From Bacteroidota bacterium (GTDB taxonomy: Bacteria > Bacteroidota > Bacteroidia > Palsa-948), in the NCBI GenBank assembly GCA_003164895.1, contig PLUL01000021.1:182426-246425 (forward strand): DNA of 64,000 nt, in the 5' to 3' direction. Below, in pieces: positions 18,898 through 27,455 of the stretch. Under the pieces are notes generated by a model that worked only from the letters and a program-made list of their open reading frames with translations, was not told the DNA's origin and ran no database searches. Made by a program: the position numbers and the translations under genes. Positions within the stretch are counted from its first letter, which is position 1. The number at the start of each line of letters is the position of its first letter.

Positions 18898-20368
18898 TCA
18901 TCTTAGAACCGCGGATAATGCTGTTGCCTCCACCCAAATCAGATTCAGAGAATGCAACGGTGGAAGAAGATGGCTCCACAAATTTTGCAAACTGGCTTAT
19001 GAACAAAAGATTTTCAGAACCCACGCGTCCGTTACGATGCTTCGCAATAATTATTTCGGCAAGACCTTCGGTGGAATTTCCATTTTCATCCTGAGTAATT
19101 CCTGCCATATCCGCACGGTAAATGAACATTACCAAATCCGCATCCTGCTCAATCGCACCCGATTCACGCAGGTCGGATAACTGCGGACGTTTGCTTCCGC
19201 CACGCTGCTCCACCGCACGGCTCATCTGAGAAAGTGCGATAATTGGAATATCCAGTTCTTTTGCAATTGCTTTCAGCGAACGCGAAATGTTGCTCACTTC
19301 CTGCTCACGCGAAAATTTTCCCTCCTGTCCGGAAACCATCAGCTGCAAATAATCCACAATGATAAGCGACACATTGTGCTGCGCTTTCAACCTTCTTGCC
19401 TTGGCGCGGAATTCAAAAATGGAAAGCGCGGGCGTGTCATCAATATAAATAGGAGCGGTAGTGAGTTTTCCAATCTTGGCATTGAGCTGATGAAATTCAT
19501 CATCGCGCAATTCTCCTTTTCTTAATTTATCTGCAGGCAATTCTGTTTCAGCCGCAATCAAACGACTTACCAACTGAACGGAAGTCATCTCGAGCGAAAA
19601 AATCGCAACACCTTTTCCGTGGTCAACCGCTGCATTTCGAGAAACGCTTCCAATGAAAGCGCTCTTTCCGGTTCCAGGACGAGCCGCAAGAATTATCAAA
19701 TCGGATTTTTGCCATCCGCCTGTGATTGCATCCAAACGGGTGAAACCGCTCGGTACTCCGCCAAATTTCTGGTCGCGTGCAGATTCTATCTGCTTGATGG
19801 TTTGTCCGAGAATAGGACGAATGTGTTCAAAGTCCCTGCGGATATTGGTTTGGCTGATGGAAAATAAATTCTGTTCGGCTTTATTCAGCAATTCAAAAAC
19901 ATCCGAAGTGTCTTCGTACGCATGTTGAAGCGTATCGGTAGAAATGCGGATAAGTTCCCGTTGCAAATATTTTTCAAGAACTATTCGGGCATGCATCTCC
20001 ACGTTTGCCGCAGAAGCAACACGATTGGTCAGTTGAGTAATGTAATAAGCTCCTCCGGCAATTTCCAGTTCGCCTGTCTTTTTCAGCTCCTGAGTAACGG
20101 TGAGAATATCCACTGGCTCGGATTTGGCAAACAAACTTTGTATGGCGGTAAAAATATGTTTGTGCGCATCCTTGTAAAAAGCATCGGGCTGTAAAATGGC
20201 AACCACGTTGGTGAGCGCGTCTTTGTCAAGCATCAGCGCGCCAAGAACGGCTTCTTCTAAATCAACTGCCTGTGGAGGAAGTTTTCCAAGTTCAAGTAAC
20301 TGCGCGGGAGTTATAGTTGTTCGGGTTCTTTTACGAGTGTCTTTGTTGTCTTTTGAGCGTGAGTCCAT
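18875..20368 (-). CDS. dnaB: Replicative DNA helicase
   Basis: Unwinds DNA at the replication fork as a ring hexamer. The 497-residue protein has a basic N-terminal tail, the DnaB N-terminal helical domain (about 35-140, VDLEEAVLGALMLD) and a RecA-like C-terminal domain with Walker A ARPGTGKSAF (229-238), Walker B LIIVDYLQLM, and the DnaB block SDLRESGAIEQDAD. No intein or insertion is seen. A TAACTTTG -7 box lies on the minus strand at 20426-20433. Confidence 0.97.
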   Translation of the reverse strand: MDSRSKDNKDTRKRTRTTITPAQLLELGKLPPQAVDLEEAVLGALMLDKDALTNVVAILQPDAFYKDAHKHIFTAIQSLFAKSEPVDILTVTQELKKTGELEIAGGAYYITQLTNRVASAANVEMHARIVLEKYLQRELIRISTDTLQHAYEDTSDVFELLNKAEQNLFSISQTNIRRDFEHIRPILGQTIKQIESARDQKFGGVPSGFTRLDAITGGWQKSDLIILAARPGTGKSAFIGSVSRNAAVDHGKGVAIFSLEMTSVQLVSRLIAAETELPADKLRKGELRDDEFHQLNAKIGKLTTAPIYIDDTPALSIFEFRAKARRLKAQHNVSLIIVDYLQLMVSGQEGKFSREQEVSNISRSLKAIAKELDIPIIALSQMSRAVEQRGGSKRPQLSDLRESGAIEQDADLVMFIYRADMAGITQDENGNSTEGLAEIIIAKHRNGRVGSENLLFISQFAKFVEPSSSTVAFSESDLGGGNSIIRGSKMNDIEEDL

Positions 20369-20560
20369 AATACAAATTCGATATTCAAAGTTTAATATTT
20401 AAGATTTTGGGATTAAATTATTCTGCAAAGTTAGAGAATAACTTAATAAAATATAATTAAGTTTTATTATTCCAAACTAATTAACATGTTGTCAACATAA
20501 AAAAATCAGGTGGAAGGATTAAACTGATTAAGTTTGTGGAGTAAACAAAAAATAATTTAT

Positions 20561-21922
20561 ATGCAATCATCTTTTATCAACAAATCCGTACAGTTAATAA
20601 TTCTATTTTCAGGAATTATTTTTACATGTTGTTATTCTCAAAACAAAACCATTCTGAAAGGTCAGGTAAAACAAAGTGACGGCTCACCTCTGCGCGGCTC
20701 TGCCGTGATGCTGCTTCAATTCAATCCGGCAACGAAATTATTTTCGGTGGTTGATTCTTCTTATACTGATGCAAACGGCAATTATAAATTTGACGGTTCA
20801 ATGAACTATTTCGTCCTTGCCAAGCCGGATGTTTCATTTCCAAATGAACTTCCGACTTATTATGGAAATACATTGTTCTCCGGAAAAGCGACTCCTGTCT
20901 CGATGAATTTTGGAGAAGCTGTAACTGCTGATTTTGCAACTACGAAAAAATCACCCAGTAATTCCGGTGCTGCTTCCATTGGCGGAATTATTTCTCTTGG
21001 AAAAAATCTGGGCGGCGTATCAAAGTTGACAGTATTTCTTGCCGATAAAGACAAGCATCCGATTGCAGTTACTACCACCAGTGCTTTGGGAAATTTTCAA
21101 TTTAAAAATATAGCCGTGGGTGATTATTCTATTTTGGTTGATGTTGCCGGAGTTGACAACAATTCTGCCGATGCAATCAACTTAACTGTTTTGAATCCAA
21201 CAAAAAATAATTTTCATTTTCAGATTGAGGATGGAAATTTGAATTGTTTAGAAAATAATTATACAAGCGTAAAGGATGCGATGGCGAACAGTTCAACTAT
21301 TTACATCCTGAATCTAAATTCTCTTCAGCATGATGTGGAAGAAAAAAGTTTGACCATTTCTTCAGACGGAACAAAAACATTAAGTACAAAGATTGGTGAG
21401 TTGACAAATCTTGAATCCTTATCTATTGATATCAACCAAATTAATTTTCTTCCTGCCGATATTGGAAAGCTCGGCAAACTCACAACGCTGAATGCGAACC
21501 TTAATAAACTTTCTGCGTTGCCAAACGAAATAGAAAATTTGAAAAACCTGAAAACACTTACACTCGGAAAAAATAATTTCAATAAGTTTCCTGATGTTAT
21601 CACAAAACTTTCTTCGCTGGAAGTCCTGAACTTTGAGAGCAATCCGATTCCCGCGCTGCCGCCAACAATTAATGCTCTGAAAAATCTGAAAGAACTCAAT
21701 CTTGCAAGCTGCTTTGAACTGTTGGAGCTTCCAACTCAGATAGGAGAACTCACAAATCTTGAAACGCTGAATCTTTCCAACTGCGGAAAAATTAAATCGC
21801 TTCCGAAAGAATTAAATAACCTGAAAAACCTTAAAGTGCTGGATATTTCAGGGACAAAACTTTCTGCAAGTTCATTTAAGAAAGCAGTTCCAGGCTGTGA
21901 AGTAAGGGTGAGCAAGAAATAA
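20561..21922 (+). CDS. Secreted leucine-rich-repeat protein with carboxypeptidase-regulatory-like domain
   Basis: A signal peptide ends near CYSQ. A carboxypeptidase-regulatory/CNA-B-like beta-sandwich follows (LKGQVKQSDGSPLRGSAVML), then a second similar segment (~residues 140-220). The C-terminal half has about eight leucine-rich repeats of the bacterial/plant-like 23-residue type (LTNLESLSIDINQINFLPADIGKL and successors). LRR arcs bind proteins, so a surface or periplasmic interaction role is likely; no T9SS tail is present. I chose the ATG at 20561, since an upstream TTG would add residues before an otherwise perfect signal peptide. Confidence 0.8.
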   Translation: MQSSFINKSVQLIILFSGIIFTCCYSQNKTILKGQVKQSDGSPLRGSAVMLLQFNPATKLFSVVDSSYTDANGNYKFDGSMNYFVLAKPDVSFPNELPTYYGNTLFSGKATPVSMNFGEAVTADFATTKKSPSNSGAASIGGIISLGKNLGGVSKLTVFLADKDKHPIAVTTTSALGNFQFKNIAVGDYSILVDVAGVDNNSADAINLTVLNPTKNNFHFQIEDGNLNCLENNYTSVKDAMANSSTIYILNLNSLQHDVEEKSLTISSDGTKTLSTKIGELTNLESLSIDINQINFLPADIGKLGKLTTLNANLNKLSALPNEIENLKNLKTLTLGKNNFNKFPDVITKLSSLEVLNFESNPIPALPPTINALKNLKELNLASCFELLELPTQIGELTNLETLNLSNCGKIKSLPKELNNLKNLKVLDISGTKLSASSFKKAVPGCEVRVSKK

Positions 21923-21940
21923 AACGCTCTTCCAAAAAGA

Positions 21941-22123
21941 CTAATGATCAACTCCGGGTTTGGTAGCAAAAAGCGCCATGCCCACTCCCATTGCAATACC
22001 TGAAACGAGAGACAGCGTCCAATCTTTTGTGGAAGCACCAATGACAATTCCAAGTCCTAAACCGATTATAATCCAATAGATCAAGAGTGACAAATCTCTT
22101 TTGTGTTCTCCATTTGATTCCAT
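21941..22123 (-). CDS. Small two-helix membrane protein
   Basis: Sixty residues with a short charged N-terminus and two hydrophobic helices separated by a STKDWT turn, giving a helical hairpin in the inner membrane. The glycine-rich helices recall AtpZ/AtpI-type or DUF-type small membrane proteins, but the match is too weak to name. It lies tail-to-tail with the LRR gene and 27 bases downstream of the pyruvate dehydrogenase E2 gene, so it may be cotranscribed with pdhA-E2. Confidence 0.55.
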   Translation of the reverse strand: MESNGEHKRDLSLLIYWIIIGLGLGIVIGASTKDWTLSLVSGIAMGVGMALFATKPGVDH

Positions 22124-22150
22124 ATAAAAAAATTAAGTTTATATTTAGTT

Positions 22151-23413
22151 TTAAATTGAATTAGCTCCTAAAAACAATACTGGATTTTCCAAAAGTGTTT
22201 TTAATGTTTGTAAAAAATCCGCGCCTGTTGCTCCATCCACCACACGATGATCGCAGGATAAAGTTATTTTCATCACAACACCGGGAACAATTTGTCCATC
22301 CTTCACCACCGGAGTTTCTTTGATTCCACCCACAGCAAGAATGCAAGCATCGGGAGGATTGATGATGGCAGTGAATTCTTCTATGCCGTACATTCCGAGA
22401 TTTGAGATCGTAAAAGTATTTCCTTCCCAATCTTTCGGCTGAAGTTTTTTCTCTTTGGCTTTTTTGGAAAACTCTTTTACTTCACCTGCAATTTGAGAGA
22501 GTGTTTTTGCATCTGCAAATTTTATTACCGGAACCAGTAATCCTTCTTCCACCGCCACAGCAACTCCTATATGAATATGATTATTGTGACGAATCACATC
22601 TCCCATCCAGGATGAATTCACCTGAGGATGTTCGCGAAGAGCCGCTCCTGTGGCTTTAATGATGAAATCGTTATATGAAAGTTTTGTTGAAGAAACTTCA
22701 TTGATGATAGTGCGCATTTTCACCAACTCTTCCACATTAATCTCCATCGTAAGATAAAAATGCGGAGACGCAGATTTACTTTCGCTCAACCGTTTGGCAA
22801 GTGTCTTGCGCATTTGCGAAACCGGTTCATCTGTAAAACTCTCTTTCATAAGCGAAGAGGAGTTTCCAGTTGAAAAGTGTAAATAATTTTCAATATCCTT
22901 TTTCACTATTCTTCCACCTTCGCCACTTCCACCAATCAAAGAAATTTTCAGATTTCTATCCTTAGCGAGTTTCTTTGCCAGCGGAGAGGCTTTGATAAAT
23001 CCGGACGATTGATGACTGATGGCTGAAGGGGACGAAACAACAGTTTCAACTTTTCTTTCTACAGGAACTTCTTTTTTCGGTTCTGATTTTTTCACCTCTT
23101 CCTTTTTTCCAACTGCCGGTTGAGTACTGCTAACTTTTTTCTTCTCTTCTTCCAGAATTTTTGAAATATCTTCTCCTTGTTTTCCTATGATAGCGAGAAC
23201 AGAATCTACGGGTGCAGATTTTTTATCGGGAGTTCCGATGTAAAGCAAGATTCCATCGTAAAAACTTTCAAATTCCATTGTAGCTTTATCGCTGTCGATC
23301 TCAGCCAGGATATCTCCCGACTTTACTTTATCTCCGACTTTTTTAAGCCACTTTGAAACGGTTCCATCCGTCATCGTGTCGCTAAGTTTGGGCATACGCA
23401 CTATTTCAGCCAT
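22151..23413 (-). CDS. pdhC: Pyruvate dehydrogenase E2 (dihydrolipoamide acetyltransferase)
   Basis: Moves acetyl groups from E1 to CoA in the pyruvate dehydrogenase complex. Domains: one lipoyl domain with the lipoylated lysine in EIDSDKATMEF (Lys43), a charged linker, a peripheral subunit-binding domain (ASPLAKKLAKDRNL...GRIVKKDI), and the catalytic domain with SCDHRVVDGATGADFL containing the active His. It directly follows pdhA (2 bases between them), so the two form one operon. E1-beta and E3 are not in the window, as is common in this phylum. Confidence 0.92.
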   Translation of the reverse strand: MAEIVRMPKLSDTMTDGTVSKWLKKVGDKVKSGDILAEIDSDKATMEFESFYDGILLYIGTPDKKSAPVDSVLAIIGKQGEDISKILEEEKKKVSSTQPAVGKKEEVKKSEPKKEVPVERKVETVVSSPSAISHQSSGFIKASPLAKKLAKDRNLKISLIGGSGEGGRIVKKDIENYLHFSTGNSSSLMKESFTDEPVSQMRKTLAKRLSESKSASPHFYLTMEINVEELVKMRTIINEVSSTKLSYNDFIIKATGAALREHPQVNSSWMGDVIRHNNHIHIGVAVAVEEGLLVPVIKFADAKTLSQIAGEVKEFSKKAKEKKLQPKDWEGNTFTISNLGMYGIEEFTAIINPPDACILAVGGIKETPVVKDGQIVPGVVMKITLSCDHRVVDGATGADFLQTLKTLLENPVLFLGANSI

Positions 23414-23415
23414 AA

Positions 23416-24435
23416 TTAATCTTTTATGTAAGGGTAATCGGTTTGTGTGTAAACATCGTGATAAATTTCACTGACATCCGGAAAAGGAGATTCTTCTGCA
23501 AACTTAACGCTTTCTTCCACCAGCATTTTTACTTTCGACTCCATAGTTTCCACACCTTTATCATCAATCCATTTGTTCTGTTTCATTGCTTCAAGAACCT
23601 GTTCTATCGGATCAAGTTTTTTATACTGTTCCACTTCATCTTTGGAACGATACGTTCCCGGATCGCTCATGGAATGGCCGCGATAGCGGTATGTTTTCAC
23701 TTCCAGCAAAGTAGGACCGTTTCCTTTTCTCGCTCTTTCTGCCGCTGAAGAAACCGCTTCGTGAACTGTTTCACATCGCATTCCATCTACCTGAAACGAC
23801 GGCATATCGTATGCAGCACCGAGTTTATAAAGATCATGTACGTTGGATGTCCTTTCAACAGAAGTTCCCATTGCGTAATTATTATTCTCTATAATATAAA
23901 TAACCGGAAGCTTCCATGTCATTGCCATGTTAAACGCTTCATGAAGTGCTCCCTGACGAACCGCGCCATCACCCATCAGGCAAAGTGTTACACTATCATT
24001 ACCATTATACTTATCAGCAAAAGCAATTCCGGCTCCAAGAGGAATTTGTCCGCCAACAATTCCGTGTCCGCCAAAAAAATTAAATTCTTTGCTGAACATG
24101 TGCATGGAACCTCCTTTACCTTTTGAACATCCGGTTGCTTTTCCAAAAAGTTCAGCCATCACAAATTTCGGATGCATTCCCCGCACGATCGGATGCGCAT
24201 GATCGCGATAAGCAGTTATGACACGGTCAGTTTTTTTAAGCGCTGTTTCAGCACCGGCTGCAACTGCTTCCTGCCCAATATATAAATGACAAAATCCTCT
24301 TATCTTCTGCTGAATGTAAAGTTGACCTGCGCGTTCTTCAAACCTGCGCATCAACAGCATTTGCTCATACCACCATAAATAGGTTTCTTTCGGAAATTTT
24401 GTCCCGATGGATTTTTTGGGGGTAACTGTGGGCAT
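23416..24435 (-). CDS. pdhA: Pyruvate dehydrogenase E1 component, alpha subunit
   Basis: Thiamine-diphosphate-dependent decarboxylase subunit that oxidises pyruvate and passes acetyl to E2. The 339-residue protein has the TPP-binding motif LMGDGAVRQGALHEA...ENNNYAMGTS, the YRGHSMSD phosphorylation-loop-like segment and the FRRFEER...LYIQQKIRGF N-terminus typical of PdhA. It needs a separate beta subunit, not encoded here. A TAAATTTG -7 box lies at 24455-24462 on the minus strand, so the operon promoter is probably there. Confidence 0.93.
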   Translation of the reverse strand: MPTVTPKKSIGTKFPKETYLWWYEQMLLMRRFEERAGQLYIQQKIRGFCHLYIGQEAVAAGAETALKKTDRVITAYRDHAHPIVRGMHPKFVMAELFGKATGCSKGKGGSMHMFSKEFNFFGGHGIVGGQIPLGAGIAFADKYNGNDSVTLCLMGDGAVRQGALHEAFNMAMTWKLPVIYIIENNNYAMGTSVERTSNVHDLYKLGAAYDMPSFQVDGMRCETVHEAVSSAAERARKGNGPTLLEVKTYRYRGHSMSDPGTYRSKDEVEQYKKLDPIEQVLEAMKQNKWIDDKGVETMESKVKMLVEESVKFAEESPFPDVSEIYHDVYTQTDYPYIKD

Positions 24436-24584
24436 ACTTACAAATGAATCAAGGCAAATTTATACTTTTTTTAGAATGAAACGAGAAACTTTAAAGATGT
24501 AAATTATTTAGAATTTTCTATAATCTTCCGATAAATCCCCGCGACAACAAACATTTGTCGGTTAATAAGTTTGCCTTGATCACC

Positions 24585-24615
24585 TTGAAATTACACCGAG
24601 TGCGCCTTAGATTTG
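24585..24615 (+). promoter_or_regulatory. Promoter for the zinc-ribbon/LysM gene
   Basis: TTG at 24585-24587, a 20-base spacer, and TAGATTTG at 24608-24615. This gives a predicted start about 18 bases before the ATG at 24640. Confidence 0.6.
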
Positions 24616-24639
24616 TCTTTAATTATAAATTAAATCATC

Positions 24640-25215
24640 ATGAATTGTCCAGTTTGCAACACCCCCGAATTAAACGAAGACACAGCTAATTGTCCGCAGT
24701 GTCATTCCGACCTTGAAGTTTTCCATCTGATTGTTCGTGCAAGCGAACAACGGCAGAAAAGTAAAAAAATCATTTCCGCGCTTGGAATATTTGCGGCTGT
24801 AACAGCGATCGGTTGGGCATCGTCAGGAATTTTTTCCGGCAAATCAAATAACTCTACTCCACCGGAATTATGTCCCGAAGTAACAGCACAAAATTCTGTG
24901 CGTTCAACTCCGGCTGACAGCGAATTGATTTCCATGCTGACAGAAGAAAACGAAACGCTTAAATCAGAAAATGTTTCTCTTTCAGCAAAAGTAAATTCAG
25001 TAAAAGTAAAACCATCGGTAAAAACTTCTGTTGCAGCAACTACTTCAACCGAAAGCGGAACTATTATTCATACTGTAAAAAAAGGTGAAACGCTTGGGAG
25101 CATTTCCAAAAAATATTTTCATACCGGAAGCAAAAGCAAACAGATTGCTGCTGACAATGGTTTGTCTCCAAAGCAGCATCTCACCAAAGGTATGAAATTG
25201 AAAATTCAAAAATAA
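24640..25215 (+). CDS. Zinc-ribbon, single-TM, LysM-domain protein
   Basis: A 191-residue protein of mixed design. Residues 3-22 hold four cysteines as CPVC...CPQC, a zinc ribbon. A transmembrane helix spans about 43-62. A low-complexity Ser/Thr/Lys linker follows, and the C-terminus is a LysM domain (HTVKKGETLGSISKKYF...LTKGMKLKI) that in other proteins binds peptidoglycan. With no cleavable signal the zinc ribbon should be cytoplasmic and the LysM periplasmic, so it may link the cytoplasm to the wall. It is followed 18 bases later by a long coiled-coil gene. Confidence 0.8.
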   Translation: MNCPVCNTPELNEDTANCPQCHSDLEVFHLIVRASEQRQKSKKIISALGIFAAVTAIGWASSGIFSGKSNNSTPPELCPEVTAQNSVRSTPADSELISMLTEENETLKSENVSLSAKVNSVKVKPSVKTSVAATTSTESGTIIHTVKKGETLGSISKKYFHTGSKSKQIAADNGLSPKQHLTKGMKLKIQK

Positions 25216-25233
25216 TTTCTTAAACTATCCATC

Positions 25234-26208
25234 ATGGCAGAAAAAAATAATCCCCTGGACGCGATATTGCAAAAAACGCTTGTATCGCTTGCCGAAATAG
25301 TTGCTTTGAAAAAAGACATTCTTTCGCTGAAAACAAATATTGGTTCTTTGGAAAATGATCTATCAGATAAGAAAAAAGAAAAATCTTCTCTTGAAAGTCA
25401 GCTTTCCAATCTTCATGCAGAGATCGATTCTCAAAAATCAGAGATCGTTTCGCTGAAAGGAACTATTGATGCACTTGAAGGAAAAACTTCTGCCGATAAC
25501 AAGGAAATAGCTTTACTGAAGAACACCATTACATCTTTGAATAAAGGAAAAACTTCATTGAAAGCAGATATTGACAGCGATAAAAAACTAATCGCTTCTT
25601 TGAAAGAAACCATTTACCAGCGGGAGCAATCCATTCAGAAAACCAATACGGAGAAATCAGGTTTGGAGAAAAAAATATCTGAACTTGAATCTTCCGAAGG
25701 AAAACTAACGGCAAATATTGACGCAGAGAAAAAACAAATTGCATCGCTGAAAGAAGCAGGCAAACTTCAGGAGCAAAACATTCAGAAACTCACTGCCGAG
25801 AATTCTTCTTTTCAGAAAAAAATTACCGAATTTGAACAATCGATCCAGAAGATGAATATTGAAAATTCAGGTTTACGTAAAAAAGTAGTTGATCTTGACA
25901 CAGTCGTTAAAACACAGGAACAATCTTCTAAGAAATTCATTACTGATAACTCCGCATTGCTTAAACAAGTTGCCGAGTATGAATCTTCTGTTGAGAAATT
26001 AAAATCGGATCTGAAAGAGTCAAAAGAAAATTTCCAGAAAAGCGAGAAGGAAAAAAAGAAAATGGAAAGCGAATTCAATCGCCTCCAATCAGAATTGGAA
26101 AAATCGGACAGCGAACTTTCTTCTCTGAAAAAAGAACGTTCCGATCTTTTCAACCAGCAGTCGCAGGTTGAAAATCCTGTGGAACCATCCGAAGGAGAAA
26201 CGCTTTAA
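25234..26208 (+). CDS. Long coiled-coil protein
   Basis: A 324-residue protein that is almost wholly heptad-patterned, with recurring IASLKET / SLEKKISELES segments and no signal peptide or membrane helix. It resembles SMC-like or structural coiled coils only in composition; no family can be named. It is cotranscribed with the zinc-ribbon/LysM gene (18-base gap). The pairing suggests a scaffold under the membrane, an inference from gene order alone. Confidence 0.7.
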   Translation: MAEKNNPLDAILQKTLVSLAEIVALKKDILSLKTNIGSLENDLSDKKKEKSSLESQLSNLHAEIDSQKSEIVSLKGTIDALEGKTSADNKEIALLKNTITSLNKGKTSLKADIDSDKKLIASLKETIYQREQSIQKTNTEKSGLEKKISELESSEGKLTANIDAEKKQIASLKEAGKLQEQNIQKLTAENSSFQKKITEFEQSIQKMNIENSGLRKKVVDLDTVVKTQEQSSKKFITDNSALLKQVAEYESSVEKLKSDLKESKENFQKSEKEKKKMESEFNRLQSELEKSDSELSSLKKERSDLFNQQSQVENPVEPSEGETL

Positions 26209-26246
26209 TTTTCACCTGAATTATTTATTAAATCTTATTTAAACCT

Positions 26247-26272
26247 ACCATGTTTCCACTGAGGAACATGGT
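26247..26272. other. Hairpin upstream of gapA
   Basis: ACCATGTTTCC and GGAACATGGT form a 10-bp stem with one bulged T and a 5-base loop. It lies between the coiled-coil gene and gapA, overlapping where the -33 element of the TATATTTG box (26279-26286) would be. It could be a terminator stem without a U-tract or an operator. Confidence 0.45.
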
Positions 26273-26304
26273 TTGGTTTATATTTGCAGTTCAAATCATT
26301 TCCC

Positions 26305-27297
26305 ATGTCAAAGATAAGAGTTGCAATAAACGGTTTCGGCAGGATAGGCAGAACTTTTTGCCGCGTTGCTCAAACGAAAAGCAATATTGAAATTGTTGCC
26401 ATCAATGACCTTGCTGACAGCAAAACACTCGCTCATCTTTTCAAATACGATTCGGTTCACCGCATCTTTCAGGGAGAAATAAAAGCGGACGATCATTCCA
26501 TTTCAATTAATGGAAAGGAAATAAAAGTGTTTTCAGAGAAAGATGCCGAGAAATTACCCTGGGGAAAATTAAATATTGATGTGGTGATCGAATCCACCGG
26601 ACATAACCTAGACAAAGCAAGCGCCGGAAAACATTTAACAGCCGGAGCAAAAAAAGTAATCATCTCTGCTCCTGCTCACGGCGATATTAAAAGCGTTGTG
26701 CTTGGTATTAATGAAAACATTCTTTCAAAAGATGATAAAATAATTTCAAACGCATCCTGCACAACCAATTGCGCTGCGCCAATGATAAAAGTGCTGGACG
26801 AAAACTGGGGAATTGAAGATGCCTATATCTCCACCGTGCATTCTTATACCGGTGATCAACGCCTGCACGATGCTCCACACAAAGACCTGAGAAGAGCAAG
26901 AGCAGCAGCGCTTTCCATTATCCCAACCTCTACGGGTGCGGCAAAAGCCATCACAAAGATATTTCCGCACCTTGAAGGAAAAATGGGCGGTTGCGGAATG
27001 CGTGTGCCTGTTCCGGATGGTTCGCTGACCGATATTTCCTGCATTCTGAAACAAGACACTACTGTAAAAGAAATCAATGCTGCGTTTAAAAATGCTGCCG
27101 AAACATCTCTGAAAGGAATTCTGCAATACACCGAAGAACCGCTGGTATCGGTGGACATTATCGGCAATCCTTTTTCCTGCCTGCTTGATGCTGAATTCAC
27201 TTCCGTGGTGGGAAGAATGGTAAAAGTGATCGGCTGGTACGATAATGAAATGGGATATTCCAATCGGCTGGCGGAACTGGTTGAGAAAATAGGTTAA
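26305..27297 (+). CDS. gapA: Glyceraldehyde-3-phosphate dehydrogenase (type I)
   Basis: Glycolytic enzyme that oxidises glyceraldehyde-3-phosphate with NAD and phosphate. The 330-residue protein has the Rossmann motif INGFGRIGR, Asp35 favouring NAD over NADP, and the catalytic SNASCTTNC with nucleophile Cys152. It ends WYDNEMGYSNRL as in all type I enzymes. Start ATG at 26305: an earlier in-frame TTG lies inside the TATATTTG promoter box. A palindromic repeat begins at the base after the stop codon. Confidence 0.96.
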   Translation: MSKIRVAINGFGRIGRTFCRVAQTKSNIEIVAINDLADSKTLAHLFKYDSVHRIFQGEIKADDHSISINGKEIKVFSEKDAEKLPWGKLNIDVVIESTGHNLDKASAGKHLTAGAKKVIISAPAHGDIKSVVLGINENILSKDDKIISNASCTTNCAAPMIKVLDENWGIEDAYISTVHSYTGDQRLHDAPHKDLRRARAAALSIIPTSTGAAKAITKIFPHLEGKMGGCGMRVPVPDGSLTDISCILKQDTTVKEINAAFKNAAETSLKGILQYTEEPLVSVDIIGNPFSCLLDAEFTSVVGRMVKVIGWYDNEMGYSNRLAELVEKIG

Positions 27298-27404
27298 TAT
27301 ACTGAGATTACACCGATTTCCGAAAAGACAAATACAGATTACACCGATGAAAAGCAACAACGTAATCGGTGTAATCTTTCTAAAATCTAGGTAATCTTGG
27401 TATA
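27298..27404 (+). repeat. ~107-bp nested-palindrome element, copy A
   Basis: First of four related elements in the window (others at 28883, 29701 and 56189). It contains four versions of the word GATTACACcGAT, two direct and two inverted, so the outer arms and inner arms pair as a nested stem. The ends read TATACT...GGTATA. It begins directly after the gapA stop and lies between two convergent genes, where it may end transcription. No coding frame is present. Confidence 0.8.
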
Positions 27405-27455
27405 CTATCCTTCACCACCACTATTACTCTCCAATATATTTTTTCTATACAGGTT

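Noticed and set aside
20486..20498. Palindrome ATGTTGTCAACAT between dnaB and the LRR gene as an operator
   Set aside because: A single 13-base palindrome in AT-rich DNA; no second copy or known regulator site supports it.
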